Source: Erodium maritimum
Taxonomy: Eukaryota; Streptophyta; Magnoliopsida; Geraniales; Geraniaceae
DNA length: 64,000 bases
Assembly: GCA_963921825.1 (NCBI GenBank)
Contig: OY997591.1
Span: 35,981,825-36,045,824, forward strand
Direction of reading: 5' to 3'
Positions 22,998 through 34,656 of the stretch are shown piece by piece (the stretch's first letter is position 1; each line of letters starts with the position of its first letter). The notes beneath the pieces were generated by a model. The model had not been told where the DNA came from, did no database searches, and worked only from the letters and a program-made list of their open reading frames with translations. Made by a program: the position numbers and the translations under genes.

Positions 22998-23017
22998 ATC
23001 TCCCACTTGCCCTAGTT
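22998..23017 (-). other. Copia polypurine tract, internal 1
   Basis: On the minus strand AGGGCAAGTGGGAGAT directly precedes the LTR start TGTTAGTC. It is repeated for internal 2 at 29574-29593 and for the right-hand copia at 59174-59189. Confidence 0.85.
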
Positions 23018-24660
23018 CCAATCTAAACTCCAATATGTCCCTATCGACTTTACATGTCTAACATGTTCAGGCAGTGACACTGCCTTAGTCAAAGGGTTGG
23101 CTATGTTATCATCTGTAGCAATATAGGTTATCTTCACTTCACCTTAGTTCAGTATTTCTCTGATGAGGTGGATACACCGCAGTACATGTTTGGATTTGTT
23201 ATGCGATCTGGGCTTTTAGCTTGCGCAATGGCCCTTGTGTTGTCGCAAAATGGATTCACCGGGCTGGACGAGTTTTTAATTACACCCAACCCTGCCGTGA
23301 ATTTCCAAATCCACATAGCCTCCTTAGCTGCCTCTGCAGCATCCATGTACTTGGCCCCTGTCGTATATTTGGCAATGGTATCTTGCTTTACGCTCTCCCA
23401 GCTAAAGCTCTGCCATTCAGCATAAACACATATCCTGACTGACTTCTAAAGTCATCTGGATTTGTCTTGGAAAACTACCGTCTACTCATCCTTCGACGAG
23501 TAGTTCAACATCATCTTTCCACCGGGTTAGACTGATGTCTACTTGTACAACATAAGGCTTACGAGACGTCCAGTCTCATACATGTCATGACATATATGAT
23601 TGATCCTGCCCCCAGGCGCACAGGATTCTCATCATCCTTTTCAGCTCATCAGGAGTCTTAGGACACTGAGTCTTGCTGAGATGAATGCCATGACTAGTGG
23701 GTAAGAGTCCTTTCTTTGAATCGAGCATTAAGAACCTACTCAATGCCTTGTTCACATAGGTTCCCTGACTTAAATCCAAGACCCTCTTGGTGCGATATCT
23801 ACATATCTTAATCCATAAGATATAAGAAGCATCGCCTAAGTCCTTTATTGAAAAACACTTCCTCAACCAAGCTTTAGTCTCGTGCAAGGTTGAGATATTG
23901 TTTTCAATGAGAACCAGAAAGGTAATCTTGCTCCCACTAGCCTTCTTATAAACGCAAGATTCATCCTCGTTCTTGATTAAGCCAAATCCAATTACAGCTT
24001 CATCAAAACGAAGGATCCAACTCCGAGAAGTTCGTTTCAATCCATAAATGGATTTCAACAACTTATAAATCTTTCCCTTATTCTTCGGATCGTCAAAACC
24101 TTTGGGTCAAGACATACAAACGTACTCAGTCAAATTTCCATTTAGGAAAGCGGTTTTGACATCCACTTGCCATATCTCGTAATTATGATACGCAGTTATG
24201 TCAAGAAGAACTTGGATCGATTTTGACCATAGCCACTAGGGAGAAGGTTTCCTCATAGTCAATCCATTGGATCTACCTATAACCTTTCGCCACCAGTTGA
24301 GCTTTGTAGGTCAGAGGGTTGCCGTCCATGTCCATCTTCACCTTGAAGATCCATTTGCATCTGATGATCCTCACACCATTGATGGGATCAACCGGTTCCC
24401 AGACTCGGTTGTCCGACATGGATTGCATTTCCTCCCTCATGGCTCCCAACCATAACTCGGAGTCGGGCCCATCCACGACTTCTTGAAAGGTGGCTGGATC
24501 ATCGTGATCCACCATGACTTCATTGTCACCTCCGGATACTATATCTTGGAGGTGGAAGATTGATCCTTTCAAATCGCCTTGGACCTTCCGGAATTGTAAC
24601 AGGAATTGGTTCTTACTCTACGACAATCTCTGGCTCCTTTCTACTAGGTTGTCAATTGGT
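23018..24660 (-). pseudogene. Copia internal 1, reverse transcriptase and RNase H
   Basis: The minus-strand frame 24572-24273 holds the RT start (ELWLGAMREEMQSMSDNRVWEPVD, CKWIFKVKMD, YKAQLVAKGYR). The frame 24061-23585 has LKSIYGLKRTSRSW and SIKDLGDASYILWIKI. Between FLVL and IENN the seven residues of the catalytic block, normally YVDDILL, are missing in frame (at about 23905-23913). RNase H is represented by AAEAAKEAMWIWKF and CDNTRAIAQAK (23346-23149). Sequence between RPDV and the RNase H start is shortened. A TGA stands where the right-hand copia has Arg (before PKGFDD; near 24111). Confidence 0.88.
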
Positions 24661-25895
24661 TTAGACAGATCTGTACCATCCTGAATTTCTTCGAGATGCA
24701 CAGTCCTCCCAATGACGTCTTTGGAAACAAAACTCCTTTTCCATAAAGACCCCACCCCAAGCGACGAACACCATGTTCTCACTGGGATTGTAAAAGTAGT
24801 ATCCCCTTTTTGCTTTGGGATACCACATGAAGGTGCATATCTCAGATCTTGGTTCGAGCTTAGTCGAAACCAAATGTTTCACATAAGCCTCGCGACCACA
24901 AATCTTTAGGAAGGACAAATCGGGCATCACCCGTACCATTTTTAAAATGGTGTCCCTTCCACACCCTTCGTCGAAGCCCGATTCACTATGAATGCGGTCG
25001 TCTCTAGAGCATAACCCAGAAAGAGATTGGGAGATCAGTCCAACTAATCATGGAACAGACCATTGTCTAACAATGTCTGAGTTCTCCGTTTGGCTACACC
25101 TTTCATCTACAGTGTCCCAGGAGGAGTCCATTCCAAATGGATCTCATTCTCTTTTATATGGTCCAATAACTCTATGGTCAAGTATTTTCCACCTCGATCC
25201 AATCGAAGTGCCTCAATACCTTTGCCGAGCTGGTTTTCTACTATAGTCTTAAACTCTTTGAATTTATCAAAAGCTTCAGACTTATGTCTCATCGAATAGA
25301 CATAACCATATTTACTATAATCATAAGTAAATGTGATAAAGTAGCTAAAACCCCTCCTGACAAGTGAAGTTATTGGTCTACACACATTCGAGTGTATCAG
25401 CCCCAATAATTCACCCGCCCTTTCATCGCGATCGATAAAGGGAACTTTAGTCATTTTACCCATCAAACAAACATTGCACCTATCGATCGAATGGAATTCG
25501 AATGAACCTGAAAGTCCGCACTTGTGAAGTGCTGATAGGTGCTTCTTGTTTATGCGGCCTAAATGACAGTGTCATAACAGAGTTAGGTTTAAATCGTTGG
25601 ATTTAGACCTATTGGTATTAACGGAATATATAGAACTTGAGGCATTGTTACCCATATCTAATATGTACAATCCTCCAACCAAGTCAGTACTGGTATAAAA
25701 CATATCATTGCATAGAACATTGAAAACTCCATTTCCAATATTAACATTATATCCTTCCTTGTCAATCACGGATACATATATAATATTCCTACTATACGTA
25801 GGTATGCAATATACATCATACAATACTAAGACAAGGCCTCTTGGCAAAGCAAGACTCATGGATCCTACAACAATTGCCACAACTCTGAGGTCCAC
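24661..25895 (-). pseudogene. Copia internal 1, integrase
   Basis: In minus-strand order this has GAG-pre-integrase and HHCC zinc module (CHLGRINKKHLSALHKCG, CNVCLMGKM), then the core. The first catalytic Asp is Asn (IHSNVCRP, normally HTDVCGP). The second Asp is kept (LRLDRGGKYL). The Glu motif reads KGVAKRR instead of the usual NGV.ERR, in frame after a TAG. The C-terminal part 24939-24661 has CGREAYVKHL and GYYFYNPSE. Unlike internal 2, a TGA replaces Trp in LLWHCHLG near 25573, splitting the frame. Both Asp-to-Asn and Glu-to-Lys fit G-to-A change. The protein cannot be catalytic. Confidence 0.86.
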
Positions 25896-26524
25896 TTCGT
25901 GCTTTCCAAACCTCTCCTACTTTCAGCCACCATATATAAGTGCATGTGTGAGATTCAGTCCTGGTATCTAATACCCATGAATCTTTGGAAGTAGAGAGAT
26001 GTAGCTCTATAGAGTTAATACCGGATGAAGGCACGGTCCCACCGCCCTTCCTTAGATCATCTAGGTTTCCTGATGAAGGCGCAGTCCTACTGTCCTTCTT
26101 CAGATCATCCAGGCTATTTGATGAAGGCGCAGTCCCACTGCCCTTCTTCAGATCAGCCGTGAACTTCCTGTAATCCCGGTTCCAATGACCAGGCTATTGG
26201 CAGTAGAAGCAGACATTCTCAGGCGTCTCATCTTTCCTACCAAGTGCGCATGGGCCCCGCCCTTGCCACTTCCAATTCCCTTGTTGACCATCAGAATATC
26301 CTTGGATCCCAGATCCCTGATATATTCTTCTCAGCAATTAATGACACTTCATGTAACTCTGATATGGTCTTAGAGACAGCCTTGTCAAGGACATATTCTT
26401 TGCGTTCAGACTTGAGGACTATCCTCAAAATTCTGTACCAGTCCAAATAGTTTGTCCCATTTAGCTTGACCCTGTCAAGAATGGTTTTTAATGACAAACT
26501 ATTAATGTTCGCTGAATTTTCCAT
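25816..26524 (-). pseudogene. Copia internal 1, gag and protease
   Basis: Gag starts at 26524 on the minus strand with MENSANINSLSLKTILDRV and NGTNYLDWYRILRIVLK, the UBN2-type copia gag start. The zinc knuckle near 26190-26225 is broken: CFYCQ, then a TAG, then PGHW.RDY, with the last Cys replaced by Tyr. Three 16-residue repeats follow, then protease WVLDTRTESHTC, where the usual Asp-Thr-Gly is DTR. Sense frame is lost by a shift near 25890 before integrase. All these changes are shared by internal 2. Confidence 0.86.
26024..26158. repeat. Three 48-bp tandem repeats between gag and protease
   Basis: Units start GATGAAGGC at 26024, 26072 and 26120. On the minus strand they encode 16-residue repeats of the form LDDLKK....TAPSS. 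The second copy is at 32600-32734. Confidence 0.85.
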
Positions 26525-28066
26525 TTGATCTACAACAGATAAAATTCAATCAGTAAACTGAATAAATTTTATGAAGATCAAGCTTAAACACCAACAATCG
26601 ATTCTAAACCTTTAGAATCTGAAACCAAGATCCTTGATTCACTCGATTAAGCTGAACTAATGCTCACCACTTAATCGAGCTATGTAGGTAGGACTCCATC
26701 CAATCACATCCAATGTGACTCTTGGCTAGGGTATGTACTTATGTACACGGCTTACCCTATTTGTTACCCTAGCTCAACCTCAGGCTAAGAATCGTAGTCG
26801 GGTCCACCAATTTTCAACTATGGCCCGTCACTATGTAGGTGCTCCGCTAATGCGCACGACACCCACATATGTCGTCCAAACCTACTAACCCGCTTCCCCA
26901 TGGATGCTCCGCTAATGCGCACGACACCCATAGGACGGGGAGGTAGTAAGGTGTTGATGATTGGGAGGTATCGGACATGACCCGCTTTTACTTGTTCAGT
27001 TGTGTTCAAAACTTTGGCACATCCTAGATGCGATGAGCACATCAACTACATTCCAAATGCAATGATGCCTCAAATTACATCCAATGTAATTCTTCCTTTG
27101 AACCCGTCAACTACATCCAATGCAATGACGGTTCTAAAGGTTCACACACAAGGATTAAAGTTCCATATTTATCTTTGCATGTGAGGTGATATGCTCGGTA
27201 AATAAAGTTAAGCATGCAATTCTAAAACACATAGAATTAGTCATGCATAAACTAAACCAAGCATAAAGCGATAAATGTGCACATAACAGCCCCCTATACT
27301 AACTCCCACTAGCTTCTTGAGCTCCACCGACTCCAAGCCGATGCCAACACCCGAAAAGCCACCAAATGACCTTTTCGCCCTTTCTTCGTCTTGAGTAAAA
27401 TATTACAATTTAATACACGACTCTCAGGTCGGGAATAAATAAATATTACAAACAAGTGGTTCGACGACCACACCTTGAAAGAATAATTACACGCTAACTC
27501 TAACGGCTCGCAGGCCGTGAAAAGCGATAAATAATTAAATCGAGCTCGGGGCTATTATGTACACCACGCCAACATCACATCACACATCGTGTTATCAAAC
27601 AAGCATGTTATCAAACATCATGAGATTTTCCGGTTTTAATTAATAGCCAAGTTTCGAAATTTTTTGATGCTCGGTTTATCGAAACCGTTCAAAAATGAAA
27701 CTTTTGAACATTTGATCTTCGAGTTCGTCATGACGGTTCCAAACTCGTCATAACTAACAAAATGGTTTAGGCTTGGCATATCAACCATCCAATGGTCATG
27801 CTTGGCCTAGCTCCGTCCAACGGAGCCCCGTTCGGTCCCGGTTTCGGCTCCCCGAGAGTCCCGCTCCCGAGACCCGAAAAATCAATTTTTTTTCAAAATT
27901 TCCAGATTTGAAATAATTTTCGAAAATTCATTTTACATGCATTAAATCCATAAACAAGAATTTAAAACATGTTATCAAACAATTTAGCAAAACAACATGC
28001 CAAAAACGAAACTTTCAAGCAAAACCGAAACTTTGAACACCGTCTTGTGAATCCCGAAGGTAGCAC
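26525..28066 (-). other. Copia leader, internal 1
   Basis: 1.5 kb between primer site and gag with no credible frame. It includes two copies of a 26-base direct repeat (TGCTCCGCTAATGCGCACGA plus CACCCA) at 26840-26865 and 26905-26930. The T/A-rich part near the primer site holds nothing else that I recognise. Confidence 0.65.
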
Positions 28067-28079
28067 GGCTCTGATACCA
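28067..28079 (-). other. Copia primer-binding site, internal 1
   Basis: Minus-strand TGGTATCAGAGCC, one base after the LTR end (CCCAACA). It matches the initiator tRNA-Met 3' end. The equivalent for internal 2 is at 34643-34655. Confidence 0.9.
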
Positions 28080-28080
28080 C

Positions 28081-29573
28081 TGTTGGGTCTCGAGGTAGGG
28101 TTGGAGATGAACCAACTCGCAGCGGAAAATCAATGAAAACCAAGAGACGATTAAACCATGAAACAACTAACAAAGAATGGATTCACAAGAGAAAAATTCA
28201 GCACTATTTCTTACCAAAACAAGAACACCGGTTAACGAATGATTGGCTTGAGTCTCCAAGACGCCTACGTATCCACATGGGAATCAAAGCCACGTAGTTC
28301 TTCTCTTTGAGGACTCAAGAACACAAACATGGAGGTGGGAGCTTGCCAAAACCGAAATGGCCATGGAAGAGGGAGAGAAAATGTGTTTCCTATTCTTGTC
28401 TTGTGTTTGTTATGTTGAAAAAAGATGACTTAAACATAACAAACCCCATACTTGTCCAACTAAAGGCATGGGACAAGCATGGTGACAAGTAAAGTGTAAA
28501 TAGGACAAATTATGGCGAGACAAGATTGGGTTAACATTATCCGACGCGATCAATCCCAAGACTCCAATCCTTGTCTCGATCCGTAAAGTCCTATTCACTT
28601 ACGGGCACATGACCCAAAACCCAGTTTTGGTCATGTCCCGAGACAACTCCCTTTTGTCCATTCTCCATAAATGTGTCAATGAGTTTCATCCTCCGGTGTG
28701 ACCCTTAGGTTTATGCATGTCAATAGATCAACGTAAAATCCAATTTTACTTGATCGTATTTAAGTGGAAACTAACGAGACTTTAGTATTGCCTGACACTG
28801 CATAACGAATCGACCCTGTCGATTCTAACCTTTCCGTCATCCCTGTCATTATCCTTTTATCTCCGATATCCTGATTGAGATAAGGCATAGAGTCGTCATC
28901 CTTATTATTCTCAATCACTGTTCCTTGATATGTGAGATGACTGAAGATATGATACCCAGTATCATGTGCATGGCCATACTATTCTTTCAGTCACTCTCGA
29001 CCAAGCGGCCGAGAACCGATATCTTTCCCATACCTCAGTATGAGGGATAAATCCCTTAGCCGCCTTTCGTGTCACTCATGTAGCCCGTCCCCAAGCCAAT
29101 CCTGGCCGTTATGGAAGCCCTGTTACGGACAACGTTAGGCTCAGGTCAAACTCAGTTGTTGACTACATAGCGATCACAAAGACTCCTTGGTCTAAGGATA
29201 CATGACAAGCTACGACACTGAATATGTTCATGACTTAATCTATGGCACATATTCAGGGCGGGTCGTCCAATATCATGTCCCACATGATATCTATGATCAG
29301 ACTCCGGAATCCCATTCCAATGACTAACAGAACGTAAGCCATAAAGAGCCATCTTTCATACTAGTCGCTTCTAGTGAAGCTTTGTTGACTAGGGACCCAT
29401 CGAGTGTGTTCTATCTCGATCTATGGTTCTATTCGCATGGTGGGCATAGATCAGAGCACACATCGATATATTACTCCAACACATAAGTAATATAAAGCCG
29501 CTTTAATTTTATTGCTAACGATGATATGTACATTTGGACATTTAGGATTGAACTACGAGCACTAAGACTAACA
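28081..29573 (-). repeat. Copia LTR B (shared middle LTR, 183-bp deletion)
   Basis: 1,493 bp. It serves as 5' LTR of internal 1 and 3' LTR of internal 2. Compared with LTR A it lacks the 183 bases between GGGTTA and ACATTATCC. That loss removes the palindrome and the G/C-rich block after it. Confidence 0.92.
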
Positions 29574-31236
29574 ATCTCCCACTTGCCCTAGTTCCAATCT
29601 AAACTCCAATATGTCCCTATCGACTTTACATGTCTAACATGTTCAGGCAGTGACACTGCCTTAGTCAAAGGGTTGGCTATGTTATCATCTGTAGCAATAT
29701 AGGTTATCTTCACTTCACCTTAGTTCAGTATTTCTCTGATGAGGTGGATACACCGCAGTACATGTTTGGATTTGTTATGCGATCTGGGCTTTTAGCTTGC
29801 GCAATGGCCCTTGTGTTGTCGCAAAATGGATTCACCGGGCTGGACGAGTTTTTAATTACACCCAACCCTGCCGTGAATTTCCAAATCCACATAGCCTCCT
29901 TAGCTGCCTCTGCAGCATCCATGTACTTGGCCCCTGTCGTATATTTGGCAATGGTATCTTGCTTTACGCTCTCCCAGCTAAAGCTCTGCCATTCAGCATA
30001 AACACATACCCTGACTGACTTCTAAAGTCATCTGGATTTGTCTTGGAAAACTACCGTCTACTCATCCTTCGACGAGTAGTTCAACATCATCTTTCCACCG
30101 GGTTAGACTGATGTCTACTTGTACAACATAAGGCTTACGAGACGTCCAGTCTCATACATGTCATGACATATATGATTGATCCTGCCCCCAGGCGCACAGG
30201 ATTCTCATCATCCTTTTCAGCTCATCAGGTGTCTTAGGACACTGAGTCTTGCTGAGATGAATGCCATGACTAGTGGGTAAGAGTCCTTTCTTTGAATCGA
30301 GCATTAAGAACCTACTCAATGCCTTGTTCACATAGGTTCCCTGACTTAAATCCAAGACCCTCTTGGTGCGATATCTACATATCTTAATCCATAAGATATA
30401 AGAAGCATCGCCTAAGTCCTTTATTGAAAAACACTTCCTCAACCAAGCTTTAGTCTCGTGCAAGGTTGAGATATTGTTTTCAATGAGAACCAGAAAGGTA
30501 ATCTTGCTCCCACTAGCCTTCTTATAAACGCAAGATTCATCCTCGTTCTTGATTAAGCCAAATCCAATTACAGCTTCATCAAAACGAAGGATCCAACTCC
30601 GAGAAGTTCGTTTCAATCCATAAACGGATTTCAACAACTTATAAATCTTTCCCTTATTCTTCGGATCGTCAAAACCTTTGGGTCAAGACATACAAACGTA
30701 CTCAGTCAAATTTCCATTTAGGAAAGCGGTTTTGACATCCACTTGCCATATCTCGTAATTATGATACGCAGTTATGTCAAGAAGAACTTGGATCGATTTT
30801 GACCATAGCCACTAGGGAGAAGGTTTCCTCATAGTCAATCCATTGGATCTACCTATAACCTTTCGCCACCAGTTGAGCTTTGTAGGTCAGAGGGTTGCCG
30901 TCCATGTCCATCTTCACCTTGAAGATCCATTTGCATCTGATGATCCTCACACCATTGATGGGATCAACCGGTTCCCAGACTCGGTTGTCCGACATGGATT
31001 GCATTTCCTCCCTCATGGCTCCCAACCATAACTCGGAGTCGGGCCCATCCACGACTTCTTGAAAGGTGGCTGGATCATCGTGATCCACCATGACTTCATT
31101 GTCACCTCCGGATACTATATCTTGGAGGTGGAAGATTGATCCTTTCAAATCGCCTTGGACCTTCCGGAATTGTAACAGGAATTGGTTTTTACTCTACGAC
31201 AATCTCTGGCTCCTTTCTACTGGGTTGTCAATTGGT
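29574..31236 (-). pseudogene. Copia internal 2, reverse transcriptase and RNase H
   Basis: Near-identical to 22998-24660 (offset 6,576). RT start is at 31148-30849 and the finger/palm frame at 30637-30161. The same in-frame loss of the YVDD block occurs at about 30481-30489, and the RNase H remnant is at 29922-29725. It shares the TGA before PKGFDD. Single-base differences from internal 1 include LKSVYGLK for LKSIYGLK. Confidence 0.88.
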
Positions 31237-32471
31237 TTAGACAGATCTGTACCATCCTGAATTTCTTCGAGATGCACAGTCCTCCCAATGACGTCTTTGG
31301 AAACAAAACTCCTTTTCCATAAAGACTCCACCCCAAGCGACGAACACCATGTTCTCACTGGGATTGTAAAAGTAGTATCCCCTTTTTGCTTTGGGATACC
31401 ACATGAAGGTGCATATCTCAGATCTTGGTTCGAGCTTAGTCGAAACCAAATGTTTCACATAAGCCTCGCGACCACAAATCTTTAGGAAGGACAAATCGGG
31501 CATCACCCGTACCATTTTTAAAATGGTGTCCCTTCCACACCCTTCGTCGAAGCCCGATTCACTATGAATGCGGTCGTCTCTAGAGCATAACCCAGAAAGA
31601 GATTGGGAGATCAGTCCAACTAATCATGGAACAGACCATTGTCTAACAATGTCTGAGTTCTCCGTTTGGCTACACCTTTCATCTACAGTGTCCCAGGAGG
31701 AGTCCATTCCAAATGGATCTCATTCTCTTTTAGATGGTCCAATAACTCTATGGTCAAGTATTTTCCACCTCGATCCAATCGAAGTGCCTCAATACATTTG
31801 CCGAGCTGGTTTTCTACTATAGTCTTAAACTCTTTGAATTTATCAAAAGCTTCAGACTTATGTCTCATCGAATAGACATAACCATATTTACTATAATCAT
31901 AAGTAAATGTGATAAAGTAGCTAAAACCCCTCCTGACAAGTGAAGTTATTGGTCTACACACATTCGAGTGTATCAGCCCCAATAATTCACCCGCCCTTTC
32001 ATCGCGATCGATAAAGGGAACTTTAGTCATTTTACCCATCAAACAAACATTGCACCTATCGATCGAATGGAATTCGAATGAACCTGAAAGTCCGCACTTG
32101 TGAAGTGCTGATAGGTGCTTCTTGTTTATGCGGCCTAAATGACAGTGCCATAACAGAGTTAGGTTTAAATCGTTGGATTTAGACCTATTGGTATTAACGG
32201 AATATATAGAACTTGAGGCATTGTTACCCATATCTAATATGTACAATCCTCCAACCAAGTCAGTACTGGTATAAAACATATCATTGCATAGAACATTGAA
32301 AACTCCATTTCCAATATTAACATTATATCCTTCCTTGTCAATCACGGATACATATATAATATTCCTACTATACGTAGGTATGCAATATACATCATACAAT
32401 ACTAAGACAAGGCCTCTTGGCAAAGCAAGACTCATGGATCCTACAGCAGTTGCCACAACTCTGAGGTCCAC
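31237..32471 (-). pseudogene. Copia internal 2, integrase
   Basis: This has one longer open stretch than in internal 1 (262 codons, 32471-31683), because Trp in LLWHCHLG is intact. HHCC module, core with Asn replacing the first Asp (IHSNVCRP) and LRLDRGGKYL are present. TAG and Lys in place of Glu follow as in internal 1. The C-terminal piece is at 31515-31237. Catalytically dead for the same reasons. Confidence 0.87.
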
Positions 32472-33100
32472 TTCGTGCTTTCCAAACCTCTCCTACTTTC
32501 AGCCACCATATATAAGTGCATGTGTGAGATTCAGTCCTGGTATCTAATACCCATGAATCTTTGGAAGTAGAGAGATGTAGCTCTATAGAGTTAATACCGG
32601 ATGAAGGCACGGTCCCACCGCCCTTCCTTAGATCATCTAGGTTTCCTGATGAAGGCGCAGTCCTACTGTCCTTCTTCAGATCATCCAGGCTATTTGATGA
32701 AGGCGCAGTCCCACTGCCCTTCTTCAGATCAGCCGTGAACTTCCTGTAATCCCGGTTCCAATGACCAGGCTATTGGCAGTAGAAGCAGACATTCTCAGGC
32801 GTCTCATCTTTCCTACCAAGTGCGCATGGGCCCCGCCCTTGCCACTTCCAATTCCCTTGTTGACCATCAGAATATCCTTGGATCCCAGATCCCTGATATA
32901 TTCTTCTCAGCAATTAATGACACTTCATGTAACTCTGATATGGTCTTAGAGACAGCCTTGTCAAGGACATATTCTTTGCGTTCAGACTTGAGGACTATCC
33001 TCAAAATTCTGTACCAGTCCAAATAGTTTGTCCCATTTAGCTTGACCCTGTCAAGAATGGTTTTTAATGACAAACTATTAATGTTCGCTGAATTTTCCAT
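32392..33100 (-). pseudogene. Copia internal 2, gag and protease
   Basis: Same layout and lesions as 25816-26524: gag start at 33100, broken zinc knuckle, three 16-residue repeats (32600-32734), protease DTR, then a frameshift before integrase. No difference from internal 1 that changes its coding state was seen here. Confidence 0.86.
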
Positions 33101-34656
33101 TTGATCTACAACAGATAAAATTCAATCAGTAAACTGAATAAATTTTATGAAGATCAAGCTTAAACACCAACAATCGATTCTAAACCTTTAGAATCTGAAA
33201 CCAAGATCCTTGATTCACTCGATTAAGCTGAACTAATGCTCACCACTTAATCGAGCTATGTAGGTAGGACTCCATCCAATCACATCCAATGTGACTCTTG
33301 GCTAGGGTATGTACTTATGTACACGGCTTACCCTATCTGTTACCCTAGCTCAACCTCAGGCTAAGAATCGTAGTCGGGTCCACCAATTTTCAACTATGGC
33401 CCGTCACTATGTAGGTGCTCCGCTAATGCGCACGACACCCACATATGTCGTCCAAACCTACTAACCCGCTTCCCCATGGATGCTCCGCTAATGCGCACGA
33501 CACCCATAGGACGGGGAGGTAGTAAGGTGTTGATGATTGGGAGGTATCGGACATGACCCGCTTTTACTTGTCCAGTTGTGTTCAAAACTTTGGCACATCC
33601 TAGATGCGATGAGCACATCAACTACATTCCAAATGCAATGATGCCTCAAATTACATCCAATGTAATTCTTCCTTTGAACCCGTCAACTACATCCAATGCA
33701 ATGATGGTTCTAAAGGTTCACACACAAGGATTAAAGTTCCATATTTATCTTTGCATGTGAGGTGATATGCTCGGTAAATAAAGTTAAGCATGCAATTCTA
33801 AAACACATAGAATTAGTCATGCATAAACTAAACCAAGCATAAAGCGATAAATGTGCACATAACAGCCCCCTATACTAACTCCCACTAGCTTCTTGAGCTC
33901 CACCGACTCCAAGCCGATGCCAACACCCGAAAAGCCACCAAATGACCTTTTCGCCCTTTCTTCGTCTTGAGTAAAATATTACAATTTAATACACGACTCT
34001 CAGGTCGGGAATAAATAAATATTACAAACAAGTGGTTCGACGACCACACCTTGAAAGAATAATTACACGCTAACTCTAACGGCTCGCAGGCCGTGAAAAG
34101 CGATAAATAATTAAATCGAGCTCGGGGCTATTATGTACACCACGCCAACATCACATCACACATCGTGTTATCAAACAAGCATGTTATCAAACATCATGAG
34201 ATTTTCCGGTTTTAATTAATAGCCAAGTTTCGAAATTTTTTGATGCTCGGTTTATCGAAACCGTTCAAAAATGAAACTTTTGAACATTTGATCTTCGAGT
34301 TCGTCATGACGGTTCCAAACTCGTCATAACTAACAAAATGGTTTAGGCTTGGCATATCAACCATCCAATGGTCATGCTTGGCCTAGCTCCGTCCAACGGA
34401 GCCCCGTTCGGTCCCGGTTTCGGCTCCCCGAGAGTCCCGCTCCCGAGACCCGAAAAATCAATTTTTTTTCAAAATTTCCAGATTTGAAATAATTTTCGAA
34501 AATTCATTTTACATGCATTAAATCCATAAACAAGAATTTAAAACATGTTATCAAACAATTTAGCAAAACAACATGCCAAAAACGAAACTTTCAAGCAAAA
34601 CCGAAACTTTGAACACCGTCTTGTGAATCCCGAAGGTAGCACGGCTCTGATACCAC
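33101..34656 (-). other. Copia leader and primer-binding site, internal 2
   Basis: Non-coding leader like 26525-28066, with the 26-base direct repeats at 33416-33441 and 33481-33506. The initiator tRNA-Met primer site is at 34643-34655. Confidence 0.7.

Noticed and set aside
23168-23442. + strand frames of 73-85 codons (and copies at 29744)
   Set aside because: They are antisense to the copia RNase H remnant, which shows AAEAAKEAMW and CDNTRAIAQAK on the minus strand.
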